DNA of 64,000 nt, taken from contig NZ_JAACFU010000007.1 in the NCBI RefSeq assembly GCF_029051725.1, forward strand, positions 349,412 to 413,411, read 5' to 3'. The notes beneath the pieces are model-generated. The model ran no database searches. It worked only from the letters and a program-made list of their open reading frames with translations, and was not told the DNA's origin. The position numbers were made by a program, and so were the translations under genes. This DNA is from Bradyrhizobium sp. CSS354 (GTDB lineage Bacteria > Pseudomonadota > Alphaproteobacteria > Rhizobiales > Xanthobacteraceae). This document shows positions 25,601 to 34,497 of this stretch, piece after piece. The number at the start of each line of letters is the position of its first letter. Within the stretch, counting starts at the first letter, position 1.

Positions 25601-26461
25601 TTGGATCCGATCGCCTATGTCAACGGCTCATTCGTCCCGCTTTCGGACGCCAAAATTTCGGTCCTCGATCGCGGCTTCCTGTTTGCCGACGGCATCTATG
25701 AGGTCTCGGCCGTGCTCGACGGCAAGCTGGTCGACAATGCCTCGCATCTGGCGCGGCTGGAGCGCTCGGTCGGCGAGATCCAGCTGAAGCTGCCCGAGAC
25801 GGTCGAGCGTATCACCGAGCTCCAGAAGGAGCTGATCGCGCGCAACAAGGTCGAAAACGGCCTCGTCTATCTCCAGGTCACCCGCGGCGCCGACAAGGGC
25901 CGCGACTTCGCTTTCCCCAAGGGCGACGTCAAGTCGAGCCTGGTGATGTTCACGTCGGAGAAGGACATCATCAACGCCGCCTCGGCCAAGACCGGTATCA
26001 ACGTGATCACCGTGCCTGACATCCGTTGGGAGCGGCGTGACATCAAGAGCGTGGCATTGCTGGCGCAGGTGCTGGCGAAGCAGGCCGCGGCCGAAGCGGG
26101 TGCGGGCGAAGCCTGGATGCTGGAGGACGGCTACGTCACCGAAGGCGGATCGTCCTCGGCGTTCATTCTCACCAAGGACGACGTCATCGTGACCCGCAAG
26201 AACTCCAACGCGATCTTGCCGGGCTGCACCCGCAAGGCGGTGGTGGCGCTGGCGGAAGAGCGTCAGCTCCGCCTCGAGGAGCGTTCCTTTACGGTCGCCG
26301 AGGCGCTCGCCGCCAAGGAAGCCTTTGCCACCTCGGCGTCGCTGTTCGTCCAGCCGGTGGTTGCGATCGACGGCAAGAAGGTCGGCGACGGCAAGCCCGG
26401 CCCGCTTGCCGCGCGGCTGCGCGAGATCTACGTGGAGTTCGCCAAGGCGACGGCGGTTTAA
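25601..26461 (+). CDS. D-amino-acid transaminase-like class IV PLP aminotransferase
   Basis: A 286-residue class IV aminotransferase. The opening YVNGSFVPLSDAKISVLDRGF is the family hallmark, the PLP lysine is in RRDIKSVALL near residue 148, and ATSASLFVQPVVAIDGK near residue 245 is characteristic of D-alanine/D-amino acid transaminases as opposed to branched-chain enzymes. The start is TTG at 25601 after CAGGAGACC. Such enzymes produce D-glutamate or D-alanine for the cell wall, or degrade D-amino acids. Location next to an amino acid importer is suggestive but not decisive. Confidence 0.9.
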   Translation: MDPIAYVNGSFVPLSDAKISVLDRGFLFADGIYEVSAVLDGKLVDNASHLARLERSVGEIQLKLPETVERITELQKELIARNKVENGLVYLQVTRGADKGRDFAFPKGDVKSSLVMFTSEKDIINAASAKTGINVITVPDIRWERRDIKSVALLAQVLAKQAAAEAGAGEAWMLEDGYVTEGGSSSAFILTKDDVIVTRKNSNAILPGCTRKAVVALAEERQLRLEERSFTVAEALAAKEAFATSASLFVQPVVAIDGKKVGDGKPGPLAARLREIYVEFAKATAV

Positions 26462-26517
26462 GCACACACCCGGTGTCCTCGCCGGCGAAGGCGGGCGAGC
26501 CAATACTCCGTGACGAG

Positions 26518-26637
26518 ATGTCGATGAACGCCGTCTATCCACACCGCCATCATCTATCGGCCAAGGTCAGGACCTTCATCGACATGCTGGTGCATCACAG
26601 TGCCGAGCAGCAGAAGCTGATCAATCCGTATTCATGA
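26518..26637 (+). pseudogene. C-terminal relic of a LysR-family regulator
   Basis: A short reading of 39 residues containing AVYPHRHHLSAKVRTFID and MLVHH, then a stop. This is the typical last 30 residues of LysR effector domains (avYPhrRhLspKVRaFiDfL). No helix-turn-helix or other LysR sequence precedes it; the upstream sequence is the end of the transaminase gene and a short GC-rich hairpin. It overlaps the end of the amidase gene by 6 bases. It looks like the residue of a deletion or rearrangement, not a working gene. Confidence 0.75.
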
Positions 26638-28059
26638 CGGGCGCGGCGGCGGCAATCGCCCGAACACGGCGTCGAGTGCCATTCCGATCGCAAGCAGGCG
26701 GCGATCGTTGCCCGCGGGGCCATCCAGTTCGAGCCCGATCGGAAGTTTGCTGACCGCGCCGAGCGCAATCGGGATCTGGATTCCGGGAATTCCGGCATTG
26801 CTGCCGGGATCGGTGTTCTGGATGAACAGGCCGAAATTTTCGAGGCTGCTGGAGTCGGGATTGGAAGCAATCGCCACGCGCGGCGTGGTCGGGAAGGCGA
26901 TGGCGTCGAGCCGGCTGTCCGCAAAAGTCCTGCCGTAGAGCGCCTGCAGGGCGGGACGCGCGGACCTGATGGCAGCGTCATAGATCGGCTCGGCATCGAC
27001 CAGCGTATTGTCTGGACCAGGCAGCTTGCGCGGGATCACGAGGCCGTCATAGGTGCCCTTGACGTCGGGGCTCGCGATCTCCCGCGCCAGGGCGTCGATG
27101 GTGATGCCGGTGCCGGTATGCGCGAGATAGGCCACCATGTCGTCATAGGCCTCGTACAGCGCGACGGGAAAGCCGACCTGGCCGTTGAGTTCGGCCAAAT
27201 GCGGCATTTCGATCTCGACCACCGTGACGCCGTGCGCCTTCAGTTTCGCGACCGCCGCCCGGAAGGCGGCATCGGTGTCGGTATCGAGATTGATCAGCAT
27301 CGACCGCACGATGCCGATGCGCATCTGCTTCAGATCGGCTGGCTGAACGGCTTCGCCACCCGCAATGACGCGGTCGAGCAGTTCGACATCCGCCATGGTC
27401 GCGGCCATCGGGCCCGCGGTGTCGCGGGTGTGCGAAATCGGCGCAATGCCGTCTTGCGGATAGCGGCCGATGGTCGGGCGCAGCGACGCGCATCCGTTCA
27501 GCGCAGCCGGCACCCTGACCGATCCGCCAGTGTCGGTGCCGAGACCGCCCGCGACGATCCGCGCGCCGATCGCGGCGCCCGTCCCGGAGGAAGAGCCGCC
27601 GGCGATCAGGGTGCGGTCATAGGCGTTGCGTACGCCGAACTCGGCAGCGGTCTTGAACGCGGTGTTGTAGCCGGAGATGCCGAAGGCAAGCTCGTGCATG
27701 CTGGTCTTGCCGATGATGACCGCGCCCGCCGCGCGCAATTTTGCGACCACTGGCGCGTCGGCCTTCGGAACGTAATGCTTCAGCGCTGGCGTTCCTGCGC
27801 TGCAGGGGAGCCCCGCGACCTCGATATTGTCCTTGATCACGATAGGAACGCCGCCGAGCGGCTTGTCCTTGTTGTCGTTGGCGTCGGATGCGGCCGCAGC
27901 CTTCAGGGCGCCCGCCTCGTCCAGGGTGACGAAAGCATTCAGATCGGCATTGGCCTTGGCGCGGGCGAGAGCTTCCGTCGTGAGCGCGGTGCTCGTGATT
28001 TTTCCGGCGCGGAGGTCGGCCGCAGCCTGGGTCAGGGTCAACTGGTCGAAATCCATCAT
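26632..28059 (-). CDS. Amidase (amidase signature family)
   Basis: A 475-residue serine amidase with the Ser-cisSer-Lys triad. The Lys is in GVPIVIKDNIEVAG near residue 75, and the serine-rich core is AGGSSSGTGAAIGARIVAGG followed by GTDTGGSVRVPAA with the nucleophile. Length fits amide hydrolases such as indoleacetamide or mandelamide hydrolase. The C-terminal part SNPDSSSLENFGLFIQNTDPGSNAGIPGIQIP looks typical of this group. It lies 72 bases beyond the indolepyruvate oxidoreductase gene on the same strand, so indole-3-acetamide is a reasonable candidate, but substrate is unproven. Confidence 0.88.
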   Translation of the reverse strand: MMDFDQLTLTQAAADLRAGKITSTALTTEALARAKANADLNAFVTLDEAGALKAAAASDANDNKDKPLGGVPIVIKDNIEVAGLPCSAGTPALKHYVPKADAPVVAKLRAAGAVIIGKTSMHELAFGISGYNTAFKTAAEFGVRNAYDRTLIAGGSSSGTGAAIGARIVAGGLGTDTGGSVRVPAALNGCASLRPTIGRYPQDGIAPISHTRDTAGPMAATMADVELLDRVIAGGEAVQPADLKQMRIGIVRSMLINLDTDTDAAFRAAVAKLKAHGVTVVEIEMPHLAELNGQVGFPVALYEAYDDMVAYLAHTGTGITIDALAREIASPDVKGTYDGLVIPRKLPGPDNTLVDAEPIYDAAIRSARPALQALYGRTFADSRLDAIAFPTTPRVAIASNPDSSSLENFGLFIQNTDPGSNAGIPGIQIPIALGAVSKLPIGLELDGPAGNDRRLLAIGMALDAVFGRLPPPRPS

Positions 28060-28131
28060 ACGTCACCCGATTGCAGGAGCGCCATCAAGGCGCCCCTCGG
28101 CTCCAGAGGCTGAAGCCTCGTCGGCGCTCCG

Positions 28132-31100
28132 TCAACCGTAGGCGCGCATCTTTGCAGGTGATGGGGCGTCGAGCTCGGCGAACAGCCGTTCGACCTCGGC
28201 CTTCACCTTCCCGATCGCGGCGTCCTTAACCGGGCCGTAGCCGCGGATCTCCATCGGCGTTTTTGCAATGGCAACCAGACTTGGCAGATGCGCCGCGTCG
28301 AGCCCCCCGAGCAGCCGCTCGACGACGCCATCGTACCAGGTGATCAGTTCCCGCTCGGCGCGCCGTTCCGCCGTGTAGCCGAACGGATCGAACGGCGTAC
28401 CGCGCAATCCCTTCAGTCGCGCCAGCAAGGCAAGCGGCATCTGGATCCACTGCCCGAAGCTGCGTTTGCGCGGACGTCCGCGGGCGTCGCGCCTTGAGGG
28501 CAGGAACGGTGGGGCGAGGTGATATCGGACGCTGAATTCGCCTTCGAATTCGCCTTTCAATTCGTCGAGGAAACCACTCTGCATGTGCAGCCGCGCCACC
28601 TCGTACTCGTCCTTGTAGGCCATCAGCTTGAACAGGGCGCGTGCGACCGCCTCGGTCAATGCCTCGCTATTCAGGTTGGCTTCGGCATGCCGAACATTTG
28701 CAACGAGTGCTCGATAGCGCGCTGCATAGGCATCGTTCTGATAGGCCGTGAGGAAGTCGGCGCGGCGGTCGATCAATTGGTCGAGCGTCTCGGCCTTGGG
28801 CGCTTCATGCACCTTGGGCAAGAAGTCCGGATCGGCGGCCGCGACCCGGCCCCAGGCAAAGGCCTGCTTGTTGCTTTCGACTGCGACACCGTTGAGCTCG
28901 ATCGCGCGCAACAGCGCCGACAGCGAGATCGGCAACAGCCCGCGCTGCCAGGCAAAACCCAGCATGACGATGTTGGCATAGACGGCATCGCCGAGCAGGC
29001 GCTCGGCCAGCGCGTTGGCGTTGATGGTGTCGAGATTGCCGTCGCCGATCACCTGGCCGATCGCGCGCAGGCGGGCGGGTGAGGCGAGGTCGGCGTCCCG
29101 GAAACGGACGACGTCGCCGGTCGGCATCTCGGCGGTGTTGACCGCGGCGCGCGTGCCTTTTCGATAGGTGCCGGACGCCTTCGGCGAGGAGCTGACGACG
29201 AGGTCGCAACCGATAAGCGCATCGGCCGCACCCTGGTCGACCCGGACCTGGTGTAATGCATCGGGGGATGCGGCCAGCCGGATGTAGCTCAGCACCGGTC
29301 CGAATTTCTGCGCAAAGCCGGTAAAATCCAGCACCGAGACGCCGTTTCGTTCGAGATGCGCCGCCATGCCGATCAGCGCGCCGACCGTGATCACGCCGGT
29401 GCCGCCGACGCCGGTGACGAGCAGATCATATGGTCGGTCGAGCGTTGCGGGTGGGGGCAGGGGAAGCGTGGCCGCGTGACCGACCGCGTCAATCCGGCTT
29501 GCGCCCTTCTTCCGGCGCGTAGCGCCTTCAACGGTGACGAAGCTCGGGCAGAATCCGTTGAGGCAGGAAAAGTCCTTGTTGCAGGATGAGAGGTTGATCC
29601 GGCGCTTCCGACCGAAGGGTGTCTCCTTGGGCTCGACGCTGAGACAGTTGGATTCGACCGAGCAGTCGCCGCAGCCCTCGCAGACGAGATCGTTGATATA
29701 GGCGAAGCGTTTGGGGTCGGCCATCTGTCCACGCTTGCGGCGACGCCGCTTCTCTGTCGCGCAGGTCTGCTGATAGATCAGCACCGAGACGCCGGGAATA
29801 TCGCGCAGCTCGCGCTGCACATTGTCCATCTCTTCGCGCCGATGGATGGACACGCCGACCGGAAGATCGCCTGGCGAAAATTGCGCTGGATCGTCCGACA
29901 CCAGCGCGATGCGCGCGACGCCCTCGGCGCGGACGCTGTGCGCGATGGCGTGGACGCTGATCGGGCCGTCGACGGGTTGGCCGCCGGTCATGGCGACGGC
30001 ATCGTTGAACAGGATCTTGTAGGTGATGTTGGCTTTGGCCGCGATCGACTGCCGGATCGCCATCGAACCCGAATGGTAATAGGTGCCTTCGCCGAGATTC
30101 TGGAAAACGTGCTTGTTGCCGGTAAAGCGTGACGAGGCGGCCCAGTTCACGCCTTCGCCGCCCATCTGGATCAGCGACGAGGTCTCGCGGTCCATCCAGC
30201 TCGCCATGAAATGACAGCCGATGCCGGCCAGCGCCTTCGACCCCTCCGGCACTTTGGTCGAAATGTTGTGCGGGCATCCGGAGCAGAAATACGGCGTGCG
30301 CGTCGCACCGCTGACGTTGATCGTGCGCGCGGCCTCAGGCATCAAGCCGGCTGCACGTGCGCCGAGATTGAGGCCTGGGAACATCGGATCGAGTCGACGT
30401 GCGAGCACCCCAGCGAGCGCGCGCGGTGACAATTCGCCGATCCAGGAGATCAGCCGCGCGCCGGTTTCGTCGTGCTTACCGACCATGCGCTCGGGTTTTT
30501 CGCCCGGAAAATCGTAAAAATATTCCTTGAACTGGCTTTCGATGATGCCGCGCTTCTCCTCGACCACGAGGATCTCGCGCTTGCCCTTCACGAACGCCAT
30601 TGCGTCGTGCAGCGCCAGCGGCCAGACCATGCCGACCTTGTAGATGTCGATGCCGATGCTGCGGCAGGCTGCTTCGTCGAGACCCATCAGCCGCAGCGCT
30701 TCCATCAGATCGAGATGCGCTTTGCCCGTGGTGACGATGCCGTAGCTGGCGCCCGGGATGTCGTAGATGTGACGGTCGATCGGATTGGCCTTTGCGAAGG
30801 CGTAGACCGCATGCTTCTTCGCCTCCAGCCGCTCCTCGATCTGCGGCCCCGGCAGATCCGGCCAGCGATAGTGCAAGCCGCCGGGTGGCGGTGTGAAGTC
30901 CGGCTTCTGGAAGGCGCGCGGCGGGCGCAGCGCGACGGAGGCGCCGGATTCCACGATCTCCGAGATCGCCTTGAAGCCGACCCACATGCCGGTGAAGCGG
31001 CTCAGCGCGTAGCCATATTCACCGAATTCGAGATATTCACTGACGCTTGCGGGGTGGAGCGTCGGCATGAGCCAGCTCATGAAAGCGACGTCAGACTGGT

Positions 31101-31581
31101 GCGGCATCGAGGACGAGACGCAGCCGTGGTCGTCGCCGGCGACCACCAGAACGCCGCCATGCGGTGAGGACCCGTAGGCGTTGCCGTGTTTCAGTGCATC
31201 GCCGGAGCGATCGACGCCGGGGCCCTTGCCGTACCAGAGCCCGAACACGCCCTCGACCTCGCGGTCCGCTTGCGTCTCGACCTGCTGCGAGCCGAGCACG
31301 GCGGTTGCGGCAAGATCTTCGTTCACGGCGGGGAGGAATTCGATTCGGTCCTGCTTCAGCCGCTCCTGGATGCGCCACAGTTCGAGGTCGATGCCGCCGA
31401 GCGGCGAGCCGCGATAGCCCGAGATGAAGCCCGCCGTGTTCAGCCCCGCGGCACGGTCGCGCCGCACCTGGTCGAGCGCGATGCGGACGATGGCCTGCGT
31501 GCCGGTGAGGAAGACGCGACCTTCTTCGCGATCGTAGCGGTCGGAAAGCTCGTAAGGATCGAGAGACGGAATGGTGTCCAT
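28132..31581 (-). CDS. Indolepyruvate ferredoxin oxidoreductase (fused subunits)
   Basis: An 1149-residue enzyme that carries all parts on one chain, as in the large alphaproteobacterial versions. It oxidatively decarboxylates aryl pyruvates (from Trp, Phe, Tyr) to acyl-CoA. The pyrimidine/ThDP-binding part begins with GTQAIVRIALDQVRRDRAAG; the ThDP-binding GIGCHFMASW and GGEGVNWA follow; then an iron-sulfur region with CEGCGDCSVESNC and CNKDFSCLNGFCP; and the gamma-type domain near GVGGTGVITVGALIGMAAH. The start follows GGGGGAGG. It is divergent from an Lrp gene, the probable regulator. Length and motifs appear complete. Confidence 0.95.
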   Translation of the reverse strand: MDTIPSLDPYELSDRYDREEGRVFLTGTQAIVRIALDQVRRDRAAGLNTAGFISGYRGSPLGGIDLELWRIQERLKQDRIEFLPAVNEDLAATAVLGSQQVETQADREVEGVFGLWYGKGPGVDRSGDALKHGNAYGSSPHGGVLVVAGDDHGCVSSSMPHQSDVAFMSWLMPTLHPASVSEYLEFGEYGYALSRFTGMWVGFKAISEIVESGASVALRPPRAFQKPDFTPPPGGLHYRWPDLPGPQIEERLEAKKHAVYAFAKANPIDRHIYDIPGASYGIVTTGKAHLDLMEALRLMGLDEAACRSIGIDIYKVGMVWPLALHDAMAFVKGKREILVVEEKRGIIESQFKEYFYDFPGEKPERMVGKHDETGARLISWIGELSPRALAGVLARRLDPMFPGLNLGARAAGLMPEAARTINVSGATRTPYFCSGCPHNISTKVPEGSKALAGIGCHFMASWMDRETSSLIQMGGEGVNWAASSRFTGNKHVFQNLGEGTYYHSGSMAIRQSIAAKANITYKILFNDAVAMTGGQPVDGPISVHAIAHSVRAEGVARIALVSDDPAQFSPGDLPVGVSIHRREEMDNVQRELRDIPGVSVLIYQQTCATEKRRRRKRGQMADPKRFAYINDLVCEGCGDCSVESNCLSVEPKETPFGRKRRINLSSCNKDFSCLNGFCPSFVTVEGATRRKKGASRIDAVGHAATLPLPPPATLDRPYDLLVTGVGGTGVITVGALIGMAAHLERNGVSVLDFTGFAQKFGPVLSYIRLAASPDALHQVRVDQGAADALIGCDLVVSSSPKASGTYRKGTRAAVNTAEMPTGDVVRFRDADLASPARLRAIGQVIGDGNLDTINANALAERLLGDAVYANIVMLGFAWQRGLLPISLSALLRAIELNGVAVESNKQAFAWGRVAAADPDFLPKVHEAPKAETLDQLIDRRADFLTAYQNDAYAARYRALVANVRHAEANLNSEALTEAVARALFKLMAYKDEYEVARLHMQSGFLDELKGEFEGEFSVRYHLAPPFLPSRRDARGRPRKRSFGQWIQMPLALLARLKGLRGTPFDPFGYTAERRAERELITWYDGVVERLLGGLDAAHLPSLVAIAKTPMEIRGYGPVKDAAIGKVKAEVERLFAELDAPSPAKMRAYG

Positions 31582-31639
31582 GCGGACCTCCCCCCGGCAT
31601 CCTTGCCGGATGGGAGAAGGGTAAGCCTGGGCAAGTGGT

Positions 31640-31712
31640 AGGTCTTACCTTTATTTCCGAATAGTGTGCCTATTATGGTAGAGTTATCCAATATAGTCTA
31701 CATCAAGGTAGA
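31640..31712. promoter_or_regulatory. Three dyads in the Lrp / indolepyruvate oxidoreductase divergent promoter
   Basis: In an AT-rich gap of about 150 bases I see AGGTCTTACCT at 31640-31650, AATAGTGTGCCTATT at 31660-31674, and TCTAC-N6-GTAGA at 31697-31712. The middle one, 15 bases long with 5-base arms, has the geometry expected of Lrp/AsnC sites. Multiple phased sites are usual for this family, which wraps DNA on octamers. Binding by the adjacent Lrp protein is inferred from position. Confidence 0.55.
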
Positions 31713-31734
31713 TTAATCCATTTTGGTGGCTCCC

Positions 31735-32190
31735 ATGATCGAAGACCAGGACGCGCGGATTCTCGCCTTCCTTCAGAAGGACGGCCGCGCCACCAACCAG
31801 CAGCTCGCCGACGCGGTTGGCATGTCGACCTCGGCGTGCTGGCGCCGGGTGCGCGCGCTGGAGGAGAGCGGTGCCATCCAGGGCTATGCGGCCCTGGTCG
31901 CGCGCGAGCAGGCCGGCTTTGCGATGTCCGCGATCCTCCACGTCTCGCTGGAACGGCACGACGCAAAATTCGTCGACGAATTCGTCGCGCGGGTGACCAC
32001 GCGGCGTGAGGTGCTGGAGTGCTTTGCGACCACGGGCGATGCCGATTACCATTTGCGCGTCGTCGTGCAGGACATGGCGGCCTACAACAGATTCCTCGAC
32101 GACTTCATGTTCCGCATTCCCGGCATTCGCTATGTGAGGAGCAATGTGGTGCTGAAGGAGATCAAGACCGGCGTGGCGCTGCCGTTTTGA
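31735..32190 (+). CDS. Lrp/AsnC family transcriptional regulator
   Basis: A 151-residue regulator. The helix-turn-helix is RATNQQLADAVGMSTSACWRR near residue 20 (given with its recognition part MSTSACWRR), followed by the Lrp ligand-binding (RAM) domain with CFATTGDADYHLRVVVQD. The ATG at 31735 is chosen, although GTG/TTG codons lie a few triplets earlier. It is divergent from the indolepyruvate oxidoreductase gene and probably activates it in response to an aromatic amino acid, as Lrp relatives commonly do for neighbouring catabolic genes. Confidence 0.93.
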   Translation: MIEDQDARILAFLQKDGRATNQQLADAVGMSTSACWRRVRALEESGAIQGYAALVAREQAGFAMSAILHVSLERHDAKFVDEFVARVTTRREVLECFATTGDADYHLRVVVQDMAAYNRFLDDFMFRIPGIRYVRSNVVLKEIKTGVALPF

Positions 32191-32204
32191 GAGGCGCTGG
32201 CTGC

Positions 32205-32298
32205 CGTAGGGTGGGCAAAGCGAAGCGTGCCCACCACTTCGTTTGTGGTCGCGGAAAGCTGGTGGGCACGGCGCAAGCGCGCCTTTGCCCACCCTACG
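32205..32298. repeat. Paired GTAGGGTGGGC repeat without transposase
   Basis: Left part 32205-32235: CGTAGGGTGGGCAAAGCG then AAGCGTGCCCACC. Right part 32261-32298: GGTGGGCACGGCGCAAGC then GCGCCTTTGCCCACCCTACG. The two parts are inverted relative to each other and separated by 25 bases. The same left and right parts flank the RAYT gene at 54463-54492 and 55038-55073. This copy lacks the transposase, so it is a candidate non-autonomous relative of that element. It lies between convergent genes. Confidence 0.88.
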
Positions 32299-32307
32299 AC
32301 ATCTCTG

Positions 32308-33093
32308 CTACCGCTCCTCTCGCACGAACCTGTTCCGCAACGTCCCGATGCCGGTGATGTCGATCTCCACGACGTCGCCATGTTTGATGTCAGGCGACGC
32401 ACCATCCGTTCCCATCCAGATCACGTCGCCGGGCCATAACGTAAAGTATTTGGTCAGCTCGACCAGGAAGGGCACCACGCCAAAGATCATGTCGTTGGTG
32501 TGGAAGCGGTTGGTCTCCTTGCTGTTGACCCGGACGATCGTTTCCATCTTGTCGAGGTCGGCTTCGGTTTCGATCCACGGGCCCATCGGCTTGAACGTGT
32601 CGGCGTTTTTCGAGCGCCACAGGCTGCGGTCGGCCTTCTGCCAGCTCCGCTCGCTGACGTCGTTGCCGATGGTGTAGCCGAAGACGCAGTCCATGGCATT
32701 CTGTTTGGTGAGATGCTTAACCTTCTTGCCGATGACGACAACGAGTTCGCCCTCGTAGTGGATCTTGTCCGTCGCAAAGGACGGGATCACGACCTCCTCG
32801 TCATGCGCGATCAGCGCATTCTGGGCGCGATAGCCGATCTCGGGTCTGTCCGGCACTGCCGGCACCTCGCCGCGCTTGTCGGCGGCCTCCTTCAGGTGCT
32901 TCAGATAGTTGAGGCCGACGCAGTAGAAGGTGCGTGGAATCAGCGGCAGCTCGATTCTAACCTGCGACAGCGGATGCGTGCGCGAGGTGCGTTGCCATTC
33001 GCCGAAGGGATCGCCGTCGACCGCAATAACCTGGTCGCCCTCGACGATTCCCCAGGACGACTTGTCCATGGCGGTGAATTTCAGCCAGCGCAT
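32308..33093 (-). CDS. Fumarylacetoacetate hydrolase (FAH) family protein
   Basis: A 261-residue FAH-fold hydrolase or isomerase. Metal-binding signatures are in KIHYEGELVVVIGKK near residue 110 and GYTIGNDVSERSWQ, with KNADTFKPMGPWIE following. The conserved FCVGLNYLKH-type opening appears as FYCVGLNYLKHL near residue 57. This family includes ring-fission product hydrolases, ketopyruvate hydrolases and oxaloacetate decarboxylases. It is the last gene of a compact three-gene operon with the flavin monooxygenase and the Ldh-type dehydrogenase. Substrate unknown. Confidence 0.92.
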   Translation of the reverse strand: MRWLKFTAMDKSSWGIVEGDQVIAVDGDPFGEWQRTSRTHPLSQVRIELPLIPRTFYCVGLNYLKHLKEAADKRGEVPAVPDRPEIGYRAQNALIAHDEEVVIPSFATDKIHYEGELVVVIGKKVKHLTKQNAMDCVFGYTIGNDVSERSWQKADRSLWRSKNADTFKPMGPWIETEADLDKMETIVRVNSKETNRFHTNDMIFGVVPFLVELTKYFTLWPGDVIWMGTDGASPDIKHGDVVEIDITGIGTLRNRFVREER

Positions 33094-33108
33094 GCCGTGT
33101 CTCCGTGG

Positions 33109-34476
33109 TTATTCTGCGGCATCGCGCGGCTGCACTTTCCAGTCGCCGGCAGCCGGCCGCTTGAGCCCGAGATTTTCCCGCAGCGTCTTGCCGCGATATT
33201 CCCTCTGGAACAATCCGCGCCGCTGCAATTCCGGGACGATATGTTGCACGAAATCGGCATAGGAGCCGGGCACATAGGTCGCGGCGATGACAAAGCCGTC
33301 GCAGCCGCGCTCGACGAACATTTCTTCGAGCTTGTCCGCGATCTCCTTGGGGCCCCCGACCATCGCATCCTGGACCTGACCGCGCCCGGAGAAGGTGACG
33401 AAGTCGCGCGCGCTCGGATTGCTCTTGCCGGAGTTCTTGAGCACGCCGTCCCGGATGCCCAGAATGCCCTGCATGCTCTTCAATTCGTCGGTCGTCAGCG
33501 GTTCGTCGAGATCCTTGGAGGCGAAGTCGTAGTTGAGCGCTTCGGCCAGCAGCGACAGCGCATCGATCTGCAGCGGCAGCTTGTTGATCAGCGCCATCTT
33601 GTCTTCGGCCTCCGCTTTGGTCGCTGCGCACACGGGTGTCGTCAGGTTGCAGAGGAACATCGCCTCCGGATCGCGGCCGGCTTTCGCGGCCTCGTTACGC
33701 ACCGACGCATAGCCTTCCTTGGCGGCGGCGAGATTGCGTGCAGCGGTGAAGATCACCTCGCCCCATCGTCCTGCAAAGCGCTGGCCGCGGCCGGACGCGC
33801 CGGCCTGGATGATCACGGGATGGCCCTGGTCGGAGCGCGGCACCGTGAAGGGACCGCGCGACTTGTAGAATGAGCCCTTGTGATCGAGCCGCTTTACTTT
33901 GGCCGGATCGGCGAAGCGGCCGCTGGTCTTGTCCATGATGAGCGCGCCGTCTTCCCAGGTATCCCAATGGCCCAGCACGATCTCCATGAATTCGTCGGCC
34001 TTGTCGTAGCGGGAATCATGTTCGGGATGAGAGTCGCGCCCCATGTTGTGTGCCTCGCCGTCGTTGAGCGAGGTGACGACGTTCCAGCCGGCGCGTCCGC
34101 CGGACATCAGGTCGAGCGTTGCGAAGCGGCGGGCGATGTCGAAAGGTTCGAAATAAGTCGTCGAGCCGGTCGCCCCCAACCCGAGCTTCTCTGTAACCAT
34201 GCCCATCGTGGTCAGCACGATCAGCGGGTCCATCTTCACGCAACGGATGCCGTATTCGACGGTATGGGCGTGATCGTTGCCGTAGCGGTCCGGCATCGCG
34301 AGCCGGTCGTCGAAGAAGGCCATATGGAACTTGCCGGCTTCGAGGATTTTGGCGATCTCCTGATAATAATCCGCCGACATCGAATCGTTGCGCGAGTCCG
34401 GATGTCGCCACGAGCTGGGCAAATTCGTGCAGTTCTGCGCCTGAAGGAAGCCGACCAGTACCATCTGCCGCGTCAT
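33109..34476 (-). CDS. FMN-dependent monooxygenase, NtaA/SnaA/DszA family (second copy)
   Basis: A 455-residue flavin monooxygenase related in fold to the gene at 19075-20454 but clearly diverged. Family blocks: SSWRHPDSRNDSMSADYYQ, then ATGSTTYFEPFDIARRFATLD, and SGGRAGWNVVTSLNDGEAHN. It lies 15 bases before the FAH gene and 21 bases after the Ldh-type gene. A flavin monooxygenase with a FAH hydrolase suggests oxidation of a heterocycle or thio/amino compound followed by hydrolytic cleavage. No FMN reductase is adjacent. Confidence 0.93.
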   Translation of the reverse strand: MTRQMVLVGFLQAQNCTNLPSSWRHPDSRNDSMSADYYQEIAKILEAGKFHMAFFDDRLAMPDRYGNDHAHTVEYGIRCVKMDPLIVLTTMGMVTEKLGLGATGSTTYFEPFDIARRFATLDLMSGGRAGWNVVTSLNDGEAHNMGRDSHPEHDSRYDKADEFMEIVLGHWDTWEDGALIMDKTSGRFADPAKVKRLDHKGSFYKSRGPFTVPRSDQGHPVIIQAGASGRGQRFAGRWGEVIFTAARNLAAAKEGYASVRNEAAKAGRDPEAMFLCNLTTPVCAATKAEAEDKMALINKLPLQIDALSLLAEALNYDFASKDLDEPLTTDELKSMQGILGIRDGVLKNSGKSNPSARDFVTFSGRGQVQDAMVGGPKEIADKLEEMFVERGCDGFVIAATYVPGSYADFVQHIVPELQRRGLFQREYRGKTLRENLGLKRPAAGDWKVQPRDAAE

Positions 34477-34497
34477 GCTGCTGTTCTCCGAATTGCG

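Noticed and set aside
17223..28059. A complete mandelamide/mandelate degradation route from the amidase and the benzoylformate-decarboxylase-like enzyme
   Set aside because: The two genes are 8 kb apart in different operons, no mandelate dehydrogenase is present, and the ThDP enzyme has changed active-site residues.
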